64,000 nt of DNA from JAURVT01 sp049059935 (lineage in GTDB: Bacteria; Actinomycetota; Actinomycetes; Propionibacteriales; Nocardioidaceae): the NCBI RefSeq assembly GCF_049059935.1, contig NZ_JBMGQR010000013.1, positions 17,164 through 81,163 of the forward strand, in the 5' to 3' direction. The notes below the pieces were generated by a model. It was not told where the DNA came from. It saw only the letters and a list, made by a program, of their open reading frames with translations, and did no database searches. Below, piece after piece: positions 24,271-32,919 of this stretch (position 1 is its first letter; every line of letters starts with the position of its first letter). The translations under genes were made by a program, and so were the position numbers.

Positions 24271-24951
24271 TCAAGACCCGTCCGTCATCTGGACGCCCTC
24301 GTCGCGCGGGGCCCGGGCCGTGAAGGCCTCTCCCGACGCCCGCACGTGGTCGCGGGCCAGAGCCTCGGCGGCCGCCGCGTCGCCGCGCTCGACGGCCGAC
24401 ACGAGCGCCGCGTGCTCCCGCATGGCGGCGGCCATCCGTCCGGGCACCTGGGCCGTCTCGGGGGTCGCCAGGCGGGTCTGGCCGACGAGGTTCTCGGCCG
24501 CCCGGGTGAGCCGCCGGTTGCCCGACGCGGTCCAGACCAGCCGGTGGAAGGCGAGGTTGACCTCGCTGTAGTCGTCGATGCGCGCCTCGTCGGCGGCGGC
24601 GACCTGCAGGTGGTGCAGCCTCCACAGCTCGCGGCAGACCTCGGCGCGGTCGTCACGCGCCGCGATGGTCCGGGCGGCCAGCCCCTCGAGCGCCTCGCGC
24701 AGCTCGAAGATCTCGCGCATGTCGGCGTCGTCGATCGACGGCACGAAGTAGCCACGGTTGGTCACGGCGACGAGGAAGCCGTCCCGCTCGAGAGCGGCCA
24801 GCGCGGACTTGATCGGTGTGGGTGACAGCCCGAGCCGCTCGGCCAGCGGGCGCACCACCATCTTGGCTCCGGGCGCGACCTCGCCGCGGACGACCATCGC
24901 CCGGATCTGCTCGAAGGCACGCCGCGCTGAGGTCTCCTGGTCGGGCGCCAT
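24271..24951 (-). CDS. GntR-family transcriptional regulator, FadR/FCD subfamily
   Basis: 226 residues. An N-terminal winged helix (VVRPLAERLGLSPTPIKSALAALERDGFL) is followed by an all-helical FCD ligand domain. The domain's metal-ligand pattern is visible as EVNLAFHRLVW, later REHAALVSAVERGD, and the final histidine of ALARDHVRAS. FCD regulators sense organic acids or amino acids and usually control neighbouring catabolic genes. It is encoded immediately upstream of the PLP-enzyme/ABC/amidase operon on the same strand, with a palindrome in between, so local control is likely. The ATG at 24951 has CATCAT six bases upstream, fitting a leaderless start. Confidence 0.9.
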   Translation of the reverse strand: MAPDQETSARRAFEQIRAMVVRGEVAPGAKMVVRPLAERLGLSPTPIKSALAALERDGFLVAVTNRGYFVPSIDDADMREIFELREALEGLAARTIAARDDRAEVCRELWRLHHLQVAAADEARIDDYSEVNLAFHRLVWTASGNRRLTRAAENLVGQTRLATPETAQVPGRMAAAMREHAALVSAVERGDAAAAEALARDHVRASGEAFTARAPRDEGVQMTDGS

Positions 24952-24957
24952 CGGGCC

Positions 24958-24963
24958 ATGATG
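24958..24963 (-). promoter_or_regulatory. -10-like hexamer of a leaderless GntR transcript
   Basis: On the - strand CATCAT ends exactly 6 nt before the ATG at 24951. It keeps the A at position 2 and T at position 6 of a -10 element. The weakest match of the set because position 1 is C. Confidence 0.3.
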
Positions 24964-24998
24964 GCAGCGGGCAGCCGGAGCCGCCCGGTCCCTGACGG

Positions 24999-27086
24999 CT
25001 ACCGGGTGGCCTCGACCATCTGGCGCAGCTCCTTCTTCAGGTCGCCGATCTCGTCGCGCAGGCGGGCCGCGAGCTCGAACTGCAGCTCGGCGGCGGCGGC
25101 GTGCATCTGGTCGCTGAGGTCCTGGACGAGCGCGGCGAGCTCGGACGCGGCCATGTTGCCGGTGTCGAGACCCTTGCCCTTGAGCTGGCCGGGCACCGGG
25201 GCCTTGCCACGCTGCTCGACGCCGCGGCTGCCGACCAGCTTCTCGGTGTCGGCGTCCTCGCGGGCGAGCATGTCGGTGATGTCGGCGATCTTCTTGCGCA
25301 GCGCCGTGGGCGTGATGCCGTGCTCGAGGTTGTAGGCCACCTGCTTCTCGCGGCGCCGGTTGGTCTCGTCGATCGCCAGCTCCATCGACGGCGTGATCGA
25401 GTCGGCGTACATGATCACCTGGCCCGAGACGTTGCGGGCCGCACGGCCGATGGTCTGGATCAGGGAACGGCCCGAGCGCAGGAAGCCCTCCTTGTCGGCG
25501 TCGAGGATCGCCACCAGGCTCACCTCGGGCAGGTCGAGACCCTCGCGCAGCAGGTTGATGCCGACCAGGACGTCGTACTCGCCCATGCGCAGCTCGCGCA
25601 GCAGCTCGACGCGTCGCAGCGTGTCGACCTCGCTGTGCAGGTACCGGGTGCGCAGCCCGGCCTCGAGCAGGTAGTCGGTGAGGTCCTCGGACATCTTCTT
25701 GGTGAGCGTGGTGACCAGGACGCGCTCGTTCTTCTCGACGCGGTCGCGGATCTCGCCGATGAGGTCGTCGATCTGGCCCTTGGTGGGCTTGATGACGACC
25801 TCGGGGTCGACCAGGCCGGTCGGGCGGATGATCTGCTCGACGTAGTCGTCCTTGGCCTTGGCCATCTCGTAGGGGCCGGGGGTGGCCGACAGGTACACGG
25901 TCTGGCCGATGCGGGTGAGGAACTCCTCCCACTTCAGCGGCCGGTTGTCCATCGCGCTGGGCAGCCGGAAGCCGTGCTCGACCAGGGTGCGCTTGCGCGA
26001 CATGTCGCCCTCGTACATCGCGCCGATCTGCGGGATCGTCACGTGCGACTCGTCGACGATCAGCACGAAGTCGTCGGCGAAGTAGTCGAGCAGGCAGTTG
26101 GGAGCCGAGCCGGGCTGGCGGCCGTCCATGTGGCGCGAGTAGTTCTCGATGCCCGAGCACGAGCCGACCTGGCGCATCATCTCGAGGTCGTAGGTGGTGC
26201 GCATGCGCAGCCGCTGGGCCTCGAGCAGCTTGCCCTCGCGCTCCAGCTCGGCGAGCCGCTCGGCGAGCTCGACCTCGATCGACTCGATCGCCTGCTCCAT
26301 CGTGTCGGGGCCGACGGTGTAGTGCGTGGCCGCGCCGACGTAGAGCTCGTCCTCCTCGCTGAGCACCTCGCCGGTGAGCGGGTGCAGCGTCATCAGCCGC
26401 TCGATCTCGTCGCCGAAGAACTCCACCCGCACCGCGAGCTCCTGGTACACGGGGAAGATCTCGAGCGTGTCGCCGCGGACGCGGAAGGTGCCGCGCGTGG
26501 CGGCGAGGTCGTTGCGCGCGTACTGGGCGGTGACGAGCGTGCGCAGCAGCGTGTCGCGGTCGTGCTCCTTGCCCACCTTGAGGTGGATCATGCGGTCGTT
26601 GTACTCCTGGGCCGAGCCCAGGCCGTAGATGCACGACACCGTGGCCACGACGATGACGTCGCGGCGCGTCAGCAGGTTCCAGGTGGCCGAGTGACGCAGC
26701 CGCTCGACCTCCTCGTTGATCGAGGAGTCCTTCTCGATGTACGTGTCCGTCTGGGGGACGTACGCCTCGGGCTGGTAGTAGTCGTAGTACGAGACGAAGT
26801 ACTCGACGGAGTTCTGCGGGAACAGCCCGCGCAGCTCGTTGGCGAACTGCGCCGCGAGCGTCTTGTTGGGCTGCATGACGAGCATCGGCCGCTGGACCTT
26901 CTCGGCGAGCCAGGCGACGGTGGCCGTCTTGCCGGTACCGGTGGCACCGAGCAGGACGACGTCCTGCTCGCCGGCGTTGATCCGCTCGGCGAGCTGCTCG
27001 ATGGCACGCGGCTGGTCGCCGGCGGGCTGGTAGTCGGAGACGACGTGCAGGGGCGCCACCTGACGCTGGACGGTCGACGTGCTCAT
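24999..27086 (-). CDS. uvrB: UvrABC excinuclease subunit B
   Basis: 695 residues, the normal length. Walker [12 protein letters not shown] near residue 45, the beta-hairpin damage-verification segment ([20 protein letters not shown]), helicase motifs DESHVT and [18 protein letters not shown], and a C-terminal UVR domain (DLKKELRQM) that contacts UvrC. It verifies DNA lesions delivered by UvrA and recruits UvrC in nucleotide excision repair. A TAGGCT element ends 6 nt before the ATG, which suggests a leaderless mRNA. Divergent from the GNAT-like gene over a 65-bp gap. Confidence 0.98.
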   Translation of the reverse strand: MSTSTVQRQVAPLHVVSDYQPAGDQPRAIEQLAERINAGEQDVVLLGATGTGKTATVAWLAEKVQRPMLVMQPNKTLAAQFANELRGLFPQNSVEYFVSYYDYYQPEAYVPQTDTYIEKDSSINEEVERLRHSATWNLLTRRDVIVVATVSCIYGLGSAQEYNDRMIHLKVGKEHDRDTLLRTLVTAQYARNDLAATRGTFRVRGDTLEIFPVYQELAVRVEFFGDEIERLMTLHPLTGEVLSEEDELYVGAATHYTVGPDTMEQAIESIEVELAERLAELEREGKLLEAQRLRMRTTYDLEMMRQVGSCSGIENYSRHMDGRQPGSAPNCLLDYFADDFVLIVDESHVTIPQIGAMYEGDMSRKRTLVEHGFRLPSAMDNRPLKWEEFLTRIGQTVYLSATPGPYEMAKAKDDYVEQIIRPTGLVDPEVVIKPTKGQIDDLIGEIRDRVEKNERVLVTTLTKKMSEDLTDYLLEAGLRTRYLHSEVDTLRRVELLRELRMGEYDVLVGINLLREGLDLPEVSLVAILDADKEGFLRSGRSLIQTIGRAARNVSGQVIMYADSITPSMELAIDETNRRREKQVAYNLEHGITPTALRKKIADITDMLAREDADTEKLVGSRGVEQRGKAPVPGQLKGKGLDTGNMAASELAALVQDLSDQMHAAAAELQFELAARLRDEIGDLKKELRQMVEATR

Positions 27087-27092
27087 GCCACG

Positions 27093-27098
27093 AGCCTA
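27093..27098 (-). promoter_or_regulatory. -10 hexamer of leaderless uvrB
   Basis: TAGGCT on the - strand, 6 nt from the uvrB ATG. No Shine-Dalgarno sequence separates it from the start. Confidence 0.5.
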
Positions 27099-27139
27099 CG
27101 ACCGGCCACCGACAGAAGCCGGACGCGTGACCGGCGCCC

Positions 27140-27145
27140 TAGTCT
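27140..27145 (+). promoter_or_regulatory. -10 hexamer of a leaderless GNAT-like transcript
   Basis: TAGTCT, 6 nt before the GTG start at 27152, back to back with the uvrB promoter. The two start points would lie within about 65 bp. Confidence 0.5.
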
Positions 27146-27151
27146 GCGCAG

Positions 27152-27874
27152 GTGCACGACACCACCCGCGAGCGCCTGCTCGCCGCCTGGGAGCGCGAGC
27201 TGGGCGCCCCCGCGCGTCCTGGCACCACGGCCGTCGAGGGGCCTTCGGGCGCCGCCGTCGTCCTCGTCCACGCCGGCTCGACGCGGGCGCGCGTGCCCGC
27301 CGCGTGGGTGCCTGCCGCGTCGGCCGCCGACGCGGTCTCGCTGCTCTCGCCCGCCTGGTGGAAGGCCCTGCCCGGCCCCAGCGTGCACGTGGTGGGCCCG
27401 AGCGTCCTGGCCGTCCGCGACCTCTGGGACGACGGTCCGCAGCCTGCCCTCGTCGAGCAGGTGCCGCCGTGGCGCCTCGGTGGGCTGCGCCGCGAGGTGG
27501 GCGACGCCGACTGGGTCGCGTCCGGCCTCGCCGGCGACGACGTGGAGCTGGCGTTCGCGCGGTTCGCCGAGCCGGTCGAGCCGAGCCCGTGGGCCCACCG
27601 CGTGACCGAGGCCGCGCGCCGCACGGTCGTCTCGGCGGCCGCCGTCCTCACCCCGTGGGACGGCGTCCCCGTCGACGTCGGCGTGCTCGTCGACCCCGCC
27701 TACCGGGGGCACGGCCACGGGCTCGAGGTCGCGTCCGCGGCGACCCGCTTCGCGGTCACCGAGCACGGCCTCGCCCGCTGGCGCTGCCCGGAGTCCGACG
27801 CCGCGTCCGTGGCCCTGGCCACCCGGCTGGGCTTCGAGCCGGTCGCGCGCGTGCTGGTCGTCACCGCGTCCTGA
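27152..27874 (+). CDS. GNAT-fold acetyltransferase-like protein
   Basis: 240 residues. The C-terminal third resembles an acetyl-CoA-binding GNAT half: VDVGVLVDPAYRGHGHGLEVASAATRFAV corresponds to the motif A region (R-x-x-G-x-G/A) and ESDAASVALATRLGFEP to the motif B helix. The N-terminal 140 residues, rich in Ala, Trp and Pro, have no motif that I recognise and may form a second degenerate GNAT half. Substrate unknown. GTG start supported by a leaderless-type -10 hexamer. Confidence 0.65.
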   Translation: MHDTTRERLLAAWERELGAPARPGTTAVEGPSGAAVVLVHAGSTRARVPAAWVPAASAADAVSLLSPAWWKALPGPSVHVVGPSVLAVRDLWDDGPQPALVEQVPPWRLGGLRREVGDADWVASGLAGDDVELAFARFAEPVEPSPWAHRVTEAARRTVVSAAAVLTPWDGVPVDVGVLVDPAYRGHGHGLEVASAATRFAVTEHGLARWRCPESDAASVALATRLGFEPVARVLVVTAS

Positions 27875-27882
27875 CGGGGTCG

Positions 27883-27912
27883 ACCAAACACCACGTTCAC
27901 GTGGTAGTTGGT
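27883..27912. repeat. Inverted repeat downstream of the GNAT-like gene
   Basis: Inner arms ACCACGT/ACGTGGT separated by TC, outer arms ACCAA/TTGGT, with two mismatched bases between. It begins 9 bp after the GNAT-like stop. It could act as a terminator, although no T-tract follows. Directly abuts a second inverted repeat. Confidence 0.6.
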
Positions 27913-27942
27913 CCGAAGCACGGGAGATCTTCCGTGCTTCGG
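27913..27942. repeat. Second, abutting inverted repeat
   Basis: Perfect 11-bp arms CCGAAGCACGG/CCGTGCTTCGG around an 8-nt loop containing AGATCT. It starts on the very next base after the preceding repeat, giving two cruciform-capable elements in tandem. The rest of 27943-28106 shows only the ribosome-binding site of the next gene. Confidence 0.65.
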
Positions 27943-28106
27943 CACATCTGCCGTGCGCGGGCACCCCCGCGGCGACGATCGGGCCGCTCCGTCTCCACAT
28001 CCCGCCCCGCTCGCCCGGTCCGTCCACAGGTGGCGACGTCGCGCGGCACCTCGGCGGCCCGAGGACCCAAGGTCTGGGCACCACTCACCCGAACCGAGGA
28101 GCTCCC

Positions 28107-28652
28107 GTGCCCCGTCGTCCCCGTCCCACCCTCGTCGCGCTCGCCGCCGCCGGCGCCCTCGCCGTGCCCGCCGTCGGCATCGCCCACGCGGCCACGACGC
28201 CCAACCCCACGACCACCCAGGTGACGGTCGCCGACCGTGACGACACCGAGGGTCCGCTCGACGTGCAGCAGGCCGTGCACGTCCTGCGCAGCGACGACAC
28301 CGTCGTCTACAAGATCAGGACCTACACCCCGTTCGACGTCGGCGACCTGTCGCGCACCAAGCGGACCGTGGTGATCGAGCTCGACACCGACGGCGAGCCC
28401 GGGTCCGAGCGCAACATCCGGGTCAGCGCGCCGGCGGGCAGGCTGCGTGCCGAGCTGATCTCGAACGCCACCCGCGAGACCATCAAGCCCGTCGCGGTGC
28501 AGCTGCTCGGCAAGCGGACGCTGCGCTTGTCGGGGCCGCGCGCCGACATCGGCGCGCGCAAGTACTTCTGGGTCACCACCTACCACTTCGGCGGCGACCC
28601 GATCACCCGGCAGGACGTGGTGCCCGACCGCGGCTGGATCCGTCAGCGGTGA
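28107..28652 (+). CDS. Secreted protein of unknown function
   Basis: 181 residues with a Sec signal peptide (PRRPRPTLVALAAAGALAVP, cleavage probably after GIAHA). The mature part is predicted mostly beta, with repeated hydrophobic strands (DTVVYKIRTYTPFDV, KRTVVIELDTDGEPGSERNI), and has no cysteine and no catalytic motif that I recognise. GTG start preceded by GAGGAG. The 16-bp palindrome at its end is shared with the convergent gene. Could be a beta-sandwich surface or binding protein; function not assigned. Confidence 0.75.
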   Translation: MPRRPRPTLVALAAAGALAVPAVGIAHAATTPNPTTTQVTVADRDDTEGPLDVQQAVHVLRSDDTVVYKIRTYTPFDVGDLSRTKRTVVIELDTDGEPGSERNIRVSAPAGRLRAELISNATRETIKPVAVQLLGKRTLRLSGPRADIGARKYFWVTTYHFGGDPITRQDVVPDRGWIRQR

Positions 28653-28660
28653 CACGTCCG

Positions 28661-28676
28661 GCCTGACCGGTCAGGC
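28661..28676. terminator. Short palindromic bidirectional terminator candidate
   Basis: Perfect 16-bp palindrome GCCTGACCGGTCAGGC in the 18-bp gap between convergent genes; it includes the stop codon of the - strand gene. No T-tract. Confidence 0.4.
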
Positions 28677-29294
28677 GTCCCCGTCGTCGCGGGCGCGGCG
28701 CCGCTCGCGGTTGTGCCGCCGCAGCTGGGGCAGGAAGAACGAGGCCACGAGCACCGCCCCGACCCCGATGCCCAGCGCGAGGCGGGAGGTGCCGGTGTCG
28801 CGTCCCTCGGACGCAGGGGCCGTGTCGGGCGCGGAGGTCGTCGGCGAGGCCGACGGGCTCGGCGCCGGTGTCGGCTCGGCCGTCCCCCGGCCGAGCGGGG
28901 TGGCGGGTCCGAGCGCCGACTGCGCGGCGGCGAGCGCCTCGTCGCTGACCTCGCGGGTGCCGTCGCACCTCGTGGTGGTGAGGTCGCCGTCGGTGGTGCG
29001 GGCGAGCACGAGGTACTGGCGCTCGTCCTGCCACGCCACCGGCGACGCGGGGTCGCGGCCGTCGACGACCACGACGGACCCCGGGCTGCCGGCGTACACG
29101 TCCGACACCCGCAGGCGCGCGATCTCACCACGCCGGTCGGTGACCGTGCCCACGAACGCGACGTCTGCGCGGCTGGCCAGCTCGGCGACGTCGTCGGTGG
29201 CGCACGCGGCCGCAGCCGCGGCGGACGGCGCGAGCACCGGTCCGAGGGCGGCCAGCACCACCGCCGCGGGGACCGATCGCCATGCTCGTGCCAC
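28671..29294 (-). CDS. Secreted, C-terminally membrane-anchored protein of unknown function
   Basis: 207 residues. An N-terminal signal peptide (WRSVPAAVVLAALGPVLAPS) is followed by a small domain starting CATDDVAELASRADVAFVGT. A Pro/Ser/Thr-rich stalk (PTPAPSPSASPTTSAP) follows, then one hydrophobic helix (LALGIGVGAVLVASFFLP) and a basic tail (RRHNRERRRARDD) that should stay cytoplasmic. The arrangement is that of a type I surface protein with a stalk. The start of the mature domain resembles many actinobacterial proteins of unknown function with a Cys followed by a beta-barrel. GTG start with GGGAGCAGG upstream. Confidence 0.72.
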   Translation of the reverse strand: MARAWRSVPAAVVLAALGPVLAPSAAAAAACATDDVAELASRADVAFVGTVTDRRGEIARLRVSDVYAGSPGSVVVVDGRDPASPVAWQDERQYLVLARTTDGDLTTTRCDGTREVSDEALAAAQSALGPATPLGRGTAEPTPAPSPSASPTTSAPDTAPASEGRDTGTSRLALGIGVGAVLVASFFLPQLRRHNRERRRARDDGDA

Positions 29295-29344
29295 GCCTGC
29301 TCCCTGCCTCGTCCGCCCGATCCACGGTGGGACGCGGGGTGGGC

Positions 29345-29350
29345 CACCAT
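29345..29350 (+). promoter_or_regulatory. -10-like hexamer of leaderless ligB
   Basis: CACCAT ends 6 nt before the ligase ATG at 29357. No Shine-Dalgarno sequence is visible. A weak hexamer kept because its spacing equals that of the stronger examples. Confidence 0.3.
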
Positions 29351-29356
29351 GGTTCC

Positions 29357-30883
29357 ATGCTGCTCGCGCGACTGGCCGCCTGCTCCGAGGCCCTGGCGTC
29401 GACGTCGTCCCGGCTCGCCAAGCGAAGGCTGGTGGCCGAGGTGGTCGCCGAGGCCACGCCCGACGAGGTGCCGCTCGCGGTCTCCTACCTGTCCGGCTCG
29501 CTGCTGCAGCGTCGTACCGGCGTGGGCTGGGCGTCGTTGCGCGACCTGCCAGCCCCGGTGGACGAGCCGCAGCTCGACGTGCTCGAGGTGGACGCGGCGT
29601 TCGACGCACTGTCCCGGTTCTCGGGGCCGGGCTCCAGCGCCACCCGGGCCGACGCCGTCCGCGACCTGTTCGCCCGGGCCACCGCGTCGGAGCAGCGCTA
29701 CCTCGTGGCGCTGGTCTCGGGCGAGGTGCGCCAGGGGGCGCTCGAGTCGGTCGCGCAGGACGCCGTCGCCGAGGCCCACGGCGTCGCCGCGCCTCGTGTC
29801 CGGCGGGCGGCGATGCTGCTGGGGTCGACGGTCGAGGCCGCGCGGCTGCTCGCCACCGAGGGTCCTGAGGCGCTCGACGCGGTCCGGCTCCAGGTGGGCA
29901 CACCCGTCAGCCCGATGCTGGCCGCCACGGCGGCCGATCCGCAGGCCGCCGCCGACAAGGCCGGCCTGCCCGCCCTCGTCGACGCCAAGCTCGACGGCAT
30001 CCGCGTGCAGGTGCACCGCGACGGCGACTCGGTGCGGCTGTGGTCGCGCAGCCTCGACGAGCTCACCGACCGCCTGCCCGAGGTGGTCGACGTCGTCCGC
30101 GCCCTGCCCCAGCAGCGGCTCGTCCTCGACGGCGAGGTGATCGCCCACCGCGACGACGGCACGCCCGAGGCGTTCCAGGTGGTGGCGTCACGCACCGCCA
30201 GCCAGGTCGACGTCGCCGAGGCGCGCGAGCGGACACCCGTCCGCCTCTGGGTCTTCGACCTGCTGCACCTGGACGGGCGTGACCTGATGGACGAGCCGCT
30301 CGAGGTCCGCGTCGCCGAGGCCGGACGGGTGCTGCCGGCGGACCTGCTCGTCGAGCGACGCCTCGTGGACGACGTCGACGCGCTGCGCGAGGTGTTCGAG
30401 GACGCCGTGGCCCGCGGGTACGAGGGCGTGGTGGTCAAGCGTCCCGACGCGCCGTACGCAGCCGGGCGGCGCGACAGCGGCTGGGTCAAGGTCAAGCCGC
30501 GACACACCCTCGACCTCGCCGTGGTGGCGGCCGAGTGGGGCCACGGTCGCCGCACCGGCGTGCTGTCGAACCTGCACCTGGCCGCCCGCGCCGACGACGG
30601 AGACGGCTGGGTGATGCTGGGCAAGACGTTCAAGGGCCTGACCGACACGGTCCTGGCCTGGCAGACCGAGCAGCTGCTCGCCCGCGAGGTCCGGCGCACG
30701 GCCGGCACCGTCCACGTCGACCCGCCGCTCGTCGTCGAGATCGCCATCGACGGGCTCCAGGACTCGACCCGCTACCCCGGCGGCGTCGCCCTGCGCTTCG
30801 CCCGCGTCCTGCGGTACCGCGACGACCTCGGTCTCGACGACGTCGACACGCTCGCGACGGTGCGTGCACTGCGCGGCGGCTGA
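29357..30883 (+). CDS. ligB: ATP-dependent DNA ligase, LigB type
   Basis: 508 residues, close to mycobacterial LigB. An N-terminal helical DNA-binding domain is followed by the nucleotidyltransferase domain with adenylated Lys211 (DAKLDGIRVQ). Motif III is FDLLHLDG, motif IV EGVVVKRPDAPY, and motif V WVKVKPRHTLDLAVVAA. The OB-fold domain follows at the C-terminus. It seals nicks using ATP and is an accessory to the essential NAD ligase, probably in repair. It converges on the DUF1266 gene with only 2 bp between stop codons. Confidence 0.93.
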   Translation: MLLARLAACSEALASTSSRLAKRRLVAEVVAEATPDEVPLAVSYLSGSLLQRRTGVGWASLRDLPAPVDEPQLDVLEVDAAFDALSRFSGPGSSATRADAVRDLFARATASEQRYLVALVSGEVRQGALESVAQDAVAEAHGVAAPRVRRAAMLLGSTVEAARLLATEGPEALDAVRLQVGTPVSPMLAATAADPQAAADKAGLPALVDAKLDGIRVQVHRDGDSVRLWSRSLDELTDRLPEVVDVVRALPQQRLVLDGEVIAHRDDGTPEAFQVVASRTASQVDVAEARERTPVRLWVFDLLHLDGRDLMDEPLEVRVAEAGRVLPADLLVERRLVDDVDALREVFEDAVARGYEGVVVKRPDAPYAAGRRDSGWVKVKPRHTLDLAVVAAEWGHGRRTGVLSNLHLAARADDGDGWVMLGKTFKGLTDTVLAWQTEQLLAREVRRTAGTVHVDPPLVVEIAIDGLQDSTRYPGGVALRFARVLRYRDDLGLDDVDTLATVRALRGG

Positions 30884-30885
30884 GG

Positions 30886-31998
30886 TCAGGGAGCGAGCCC
30901 GGAAGCCCGGTCCAGGTGGGCGTGCGGGTCGCGGACGGCGTCGGGGACGGGCGCTCCGGTCAGTCGGGGCATGGACCGGCTCGCCGCGGGCCACCTGCTG
31001 GTCCGGAGCGCCTCGCGGGCCTGGTCGAGCCCACGCACCGCGGCGAGCGAGTCGGTCCGCGCCGCGTACCCGAGCCGCACGTTGTCCCAGTAGTCGTCGA
31101 CGGTGTCGAACAGCGTCGCGGCGATCTGGCCCACCTGGCCGAGCATGGCCCACGCGTCCTCGCGGTCGAGGTAACCGGCGACGAACCCGCCGCGGACGAC
31201 GTCGACCAGCTCGCGGAGGTCTTCTCCCCAGAGCAGGACCGGTGGCCTGTCGCCCCTCGCGTGCGTGCACGCCAGCACGTCGACGTTGCTCGTGCCGGTG
31301 AGCCCGGCTATCCGGGTGACCACCGCGTCGTTGCCGTCGCGGACCGCGCGCAGGAACGACAGCGACCACGAGTCGGTGTCGAGCCGGTCGAGGACGTAGA
31401 GCCGCAGCGAGTCCTCGCCGGTGATCCGGTAGGCCGAGTCGAGGTGGTCGCGCACCTTCGACAGTCGGGCCATCGGCATCGTCGGCCACGGTGTGCCGGC
31501 CTCACCGTCCTTCCACCGGGCACGCAGCCGAGGGTCGAGCACCGCCCACGAGGGGTGGTCCTCGAGCGAGTCGTTCCAGCCACCCACCTCGTAGTCGGTG
31601 ACGGACGCGAGGGCGAGCAGGTCGCGCTGGCGCTCGCTCACGACGGGTGCGTCCGACGCCGCCAGGTAGGCGTCCTGGTCCCGGCGCGGGCCGGACCCGT
31701 CGACGTAGACGTGCCACGCCCCCACGACGGCCACGGCCAGCACCCACAGCAGGAGCTGGACGTCGTACCGGTGGGCGGCGGGCACCACGTCGAGCAGGAC
31801 GGCGAGCTTGGCGGTGAGGCCGCTGACGAAGAGGCAGGCCAGGACGATCCAGCCGCGTCGCAGGAACCGCGATCGTCCGCCGTCGCGGACGGCTGTCCCG
31901 GCCTCGACGTACCGCCGCCTGAACCGCACCGGGTGCTCGGTCTCCCCGACCTGGTTCTGACGACCCCTGCCCGCCGTCCTCGTGCTGCTGCGCTCCAT
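30886..31998 (-). CDS. DUF1266-like membrane-anchored protein
   Basis: 370 residues. A basic N-terminus is followed by two transmembrane helices (WIVLACLFVSGLTAKLAVLL and VQLLLWVLAVAVVGAWHVYV). A long soluble C-terminal part contains FVAGYLDREDAWAMLGQVGQ and DDYWDNVRLGY, resembling the DUF1266 signature of a Trp-rich helical domain. No enzymatic motif. The ATG at 31998 is preferred because GAGGGG lies just before it; a longer form would begin at 32070. DUF1266 proteins have no established function; in other bacteria some are found near toxin or effector loci, which this is not. Confidence 0.65.
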   Translation of the reverse strand: MERSSTRTAGRGRQNQVGETEHPVRFRRRYVEAGTAVRDGGRSRFLRRGWIVLACLFVSGLTAKLAVLLDVVPAAHRYDVQLLLWVLAVAVVGAWHVYVDGSGPRRDQDAYLAASDAPVVSERQRDLLALASVTDYEVGGWNDSLEDHPSWAVLDPRLRARWKDGEAGTPWPTMPMARLSKVRDHLDSAYRITGEDSLRLYVLDRLDTDSWSLSFLRAVRDGNDAVVTRIAGLTGTSNVDVLACTHARGDRPPVLLWGEDLRELVDVVRGGFVAGYLDREDAWAMLGQVGQIAATLFDTVDDYWDNVRLGYAARTDSLAAVRGLDQAREALRTSRWPAASRSMPRLTGAPVPDAVRDPHAHLDRASGLAP

Positions 31999-32110
31999 CG
32001 ATCCCCCTCGCCGGACGCCCGCGACCACGATCGGCCCGCCGGACGTCGACCTGAGGGTAATGGGCGTCACGGGCCGGTGTGGGCTGGACGGGGAAAGGAA
32101 AGGGAGGTCC

Positions 32111-32116
32111 TAGGAT
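32111..32116 (+). promoter_or_regulatory. -10 hexamer of a leaderless tetR transcript
   Basis: TAGGAT, 6 nt before the GTG at 32123. An ATG inside this element (32115) is out of frame, so the hexamer is unlikely to be coding. Confidence 0.55.
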
Positions 32117-32122
32117 GAACCG

Positions 32123-32824
32123 GTGGCCTCACAGGAACAGGACCAGCCGGTCCGACGCAGGACCGGAGCCATCGCCGCGCGCCGTCGCGAGCGCGAGGAG
32201 GAGATCCTCGCCGCCACCCGCGAGCTGTTCGACGCCGCCGGCGTGCGCGACGCGCAGATCGAGGACATCGCCAACGCCGTCGGCATCAACCGCGCGATCA
32301 TCTACCGGCACTTCTCCGGCAAGGAAGAGCTCTTCGCGCTGACGCTCGTGGGATACCTCGAGGAGATCACCGCCGCGATGCAGTCGGCGGACGACCCTCA
32401 GGCGTCGCCGTCGGAGCGGTTGGCGAGCGTCAGCGGGGCGTTCCTCGACTACGGTCAGCGCTACCCCGCCTTCGGCGACTGCGCCCTGGCGCTGCTGCGC
32501 CGCCCCGGCGACGAGCTGCTGCTCGACGTCAGCGAGGCGGCGATGATGCGCCTCGGACAGGGCATGGTGGGCGCCATCGGGTCGTTGGTGACCGTCCTCG
32601 AGGCCGGTCAGGCCACCGGCGAGTTCGCCCAGCGCGACCCCTACCTGCTGGCCAACGTGCTCTACGCCCAGGCTCTCGGTGCCCTCCAGCTCGGCCGCAA
32701 CCAGATCGCCGTCAGCGGCGACGACGAGGGCTCGCCGGAGATCCACCGCGTCTCCTTCGACCAGGTCAGGACCTACCTGGTCGAGGCCGCCCTGGTGATG
32801 GCCACCGGCCCCCGCCCCGCCTGA
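32123..32824 (+). CDS. TetR-family transcriptional regulator
   Basis: 233 residues. The N-terminal TetR helix-turn-helix reads IEDIANAVGINRAIIYRHFSG; the C-terminal ligand domain is helical. A basic leader (RRRTGAIAARRRERE) precedes the HTH. It converges on the thiolase gene and lies about 1.5 kb from the divergent thiolase/FabG4 promoter, which contains a TetR-like palindrome (34348-34360). Control of these fatty-acid genes, with an acyl-CoA effector, is a plausible inference. GTG start supported by leaderless spacing from TAGGAT. Confidence 0.88.
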   Translation: MASQEQDQPVRRRTGAIAARRREREEEILAATRELFDAAGVRDAQIEDIANAVGINRAIIYRHFSGKEELFALTLVGYLEEITAAMQSADDPQASPSERLASVSGAFLDYGQRYPAFGDCALALLRRPGDELLLDVSEAAMMRLGQGMVGAIGSLVTVLEAGQATGEFAQRDPYLLANVLYAQALGALQLGRNQIAVSGDDEGSPEIHRVSFDQVRTYLVEAALVMATGPRPA

Positions 32825-32842
32825 ACCTCCCCCATCAGCCGC

Positions 32843-32899
32843 CGAGGTACGCGAAAGGCACCACCGCAGACGCTGCGGTGGTGCCTTTCGCGTACCTCG
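32843..32899. repeat. Intergenic hairpin repeat, copy A (perfect 27-bp arms)
   Basis: Left arm 32843-32869 and right arm 32873-32899 are exact reverse complements around a 3-nt loop. It lies between the convergent tetR and thiolase genes. The ends (CGAGGTACG, GCACCACC) resemble two further elements at 47947-48005 and 53633-53689. It probably also ends transcription in both directions. Confidence 0.75.
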
Positions 32900-32919
32900 A
32901 CGGCGGGTGGTGGGGCGGG

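Noticed and set aside
32115..32117. ATG at 32115 as the tetR start
   Set aside because: Out of frame with the TetR protein; the GTG at 32123 is in frame and fits leaderless spacing.
32843..32899. Hairpin repeats A-C as a CRISPR array
   Set aside because: Single widely spaced copies, perfect hairpins, no spacers and no cas genes.
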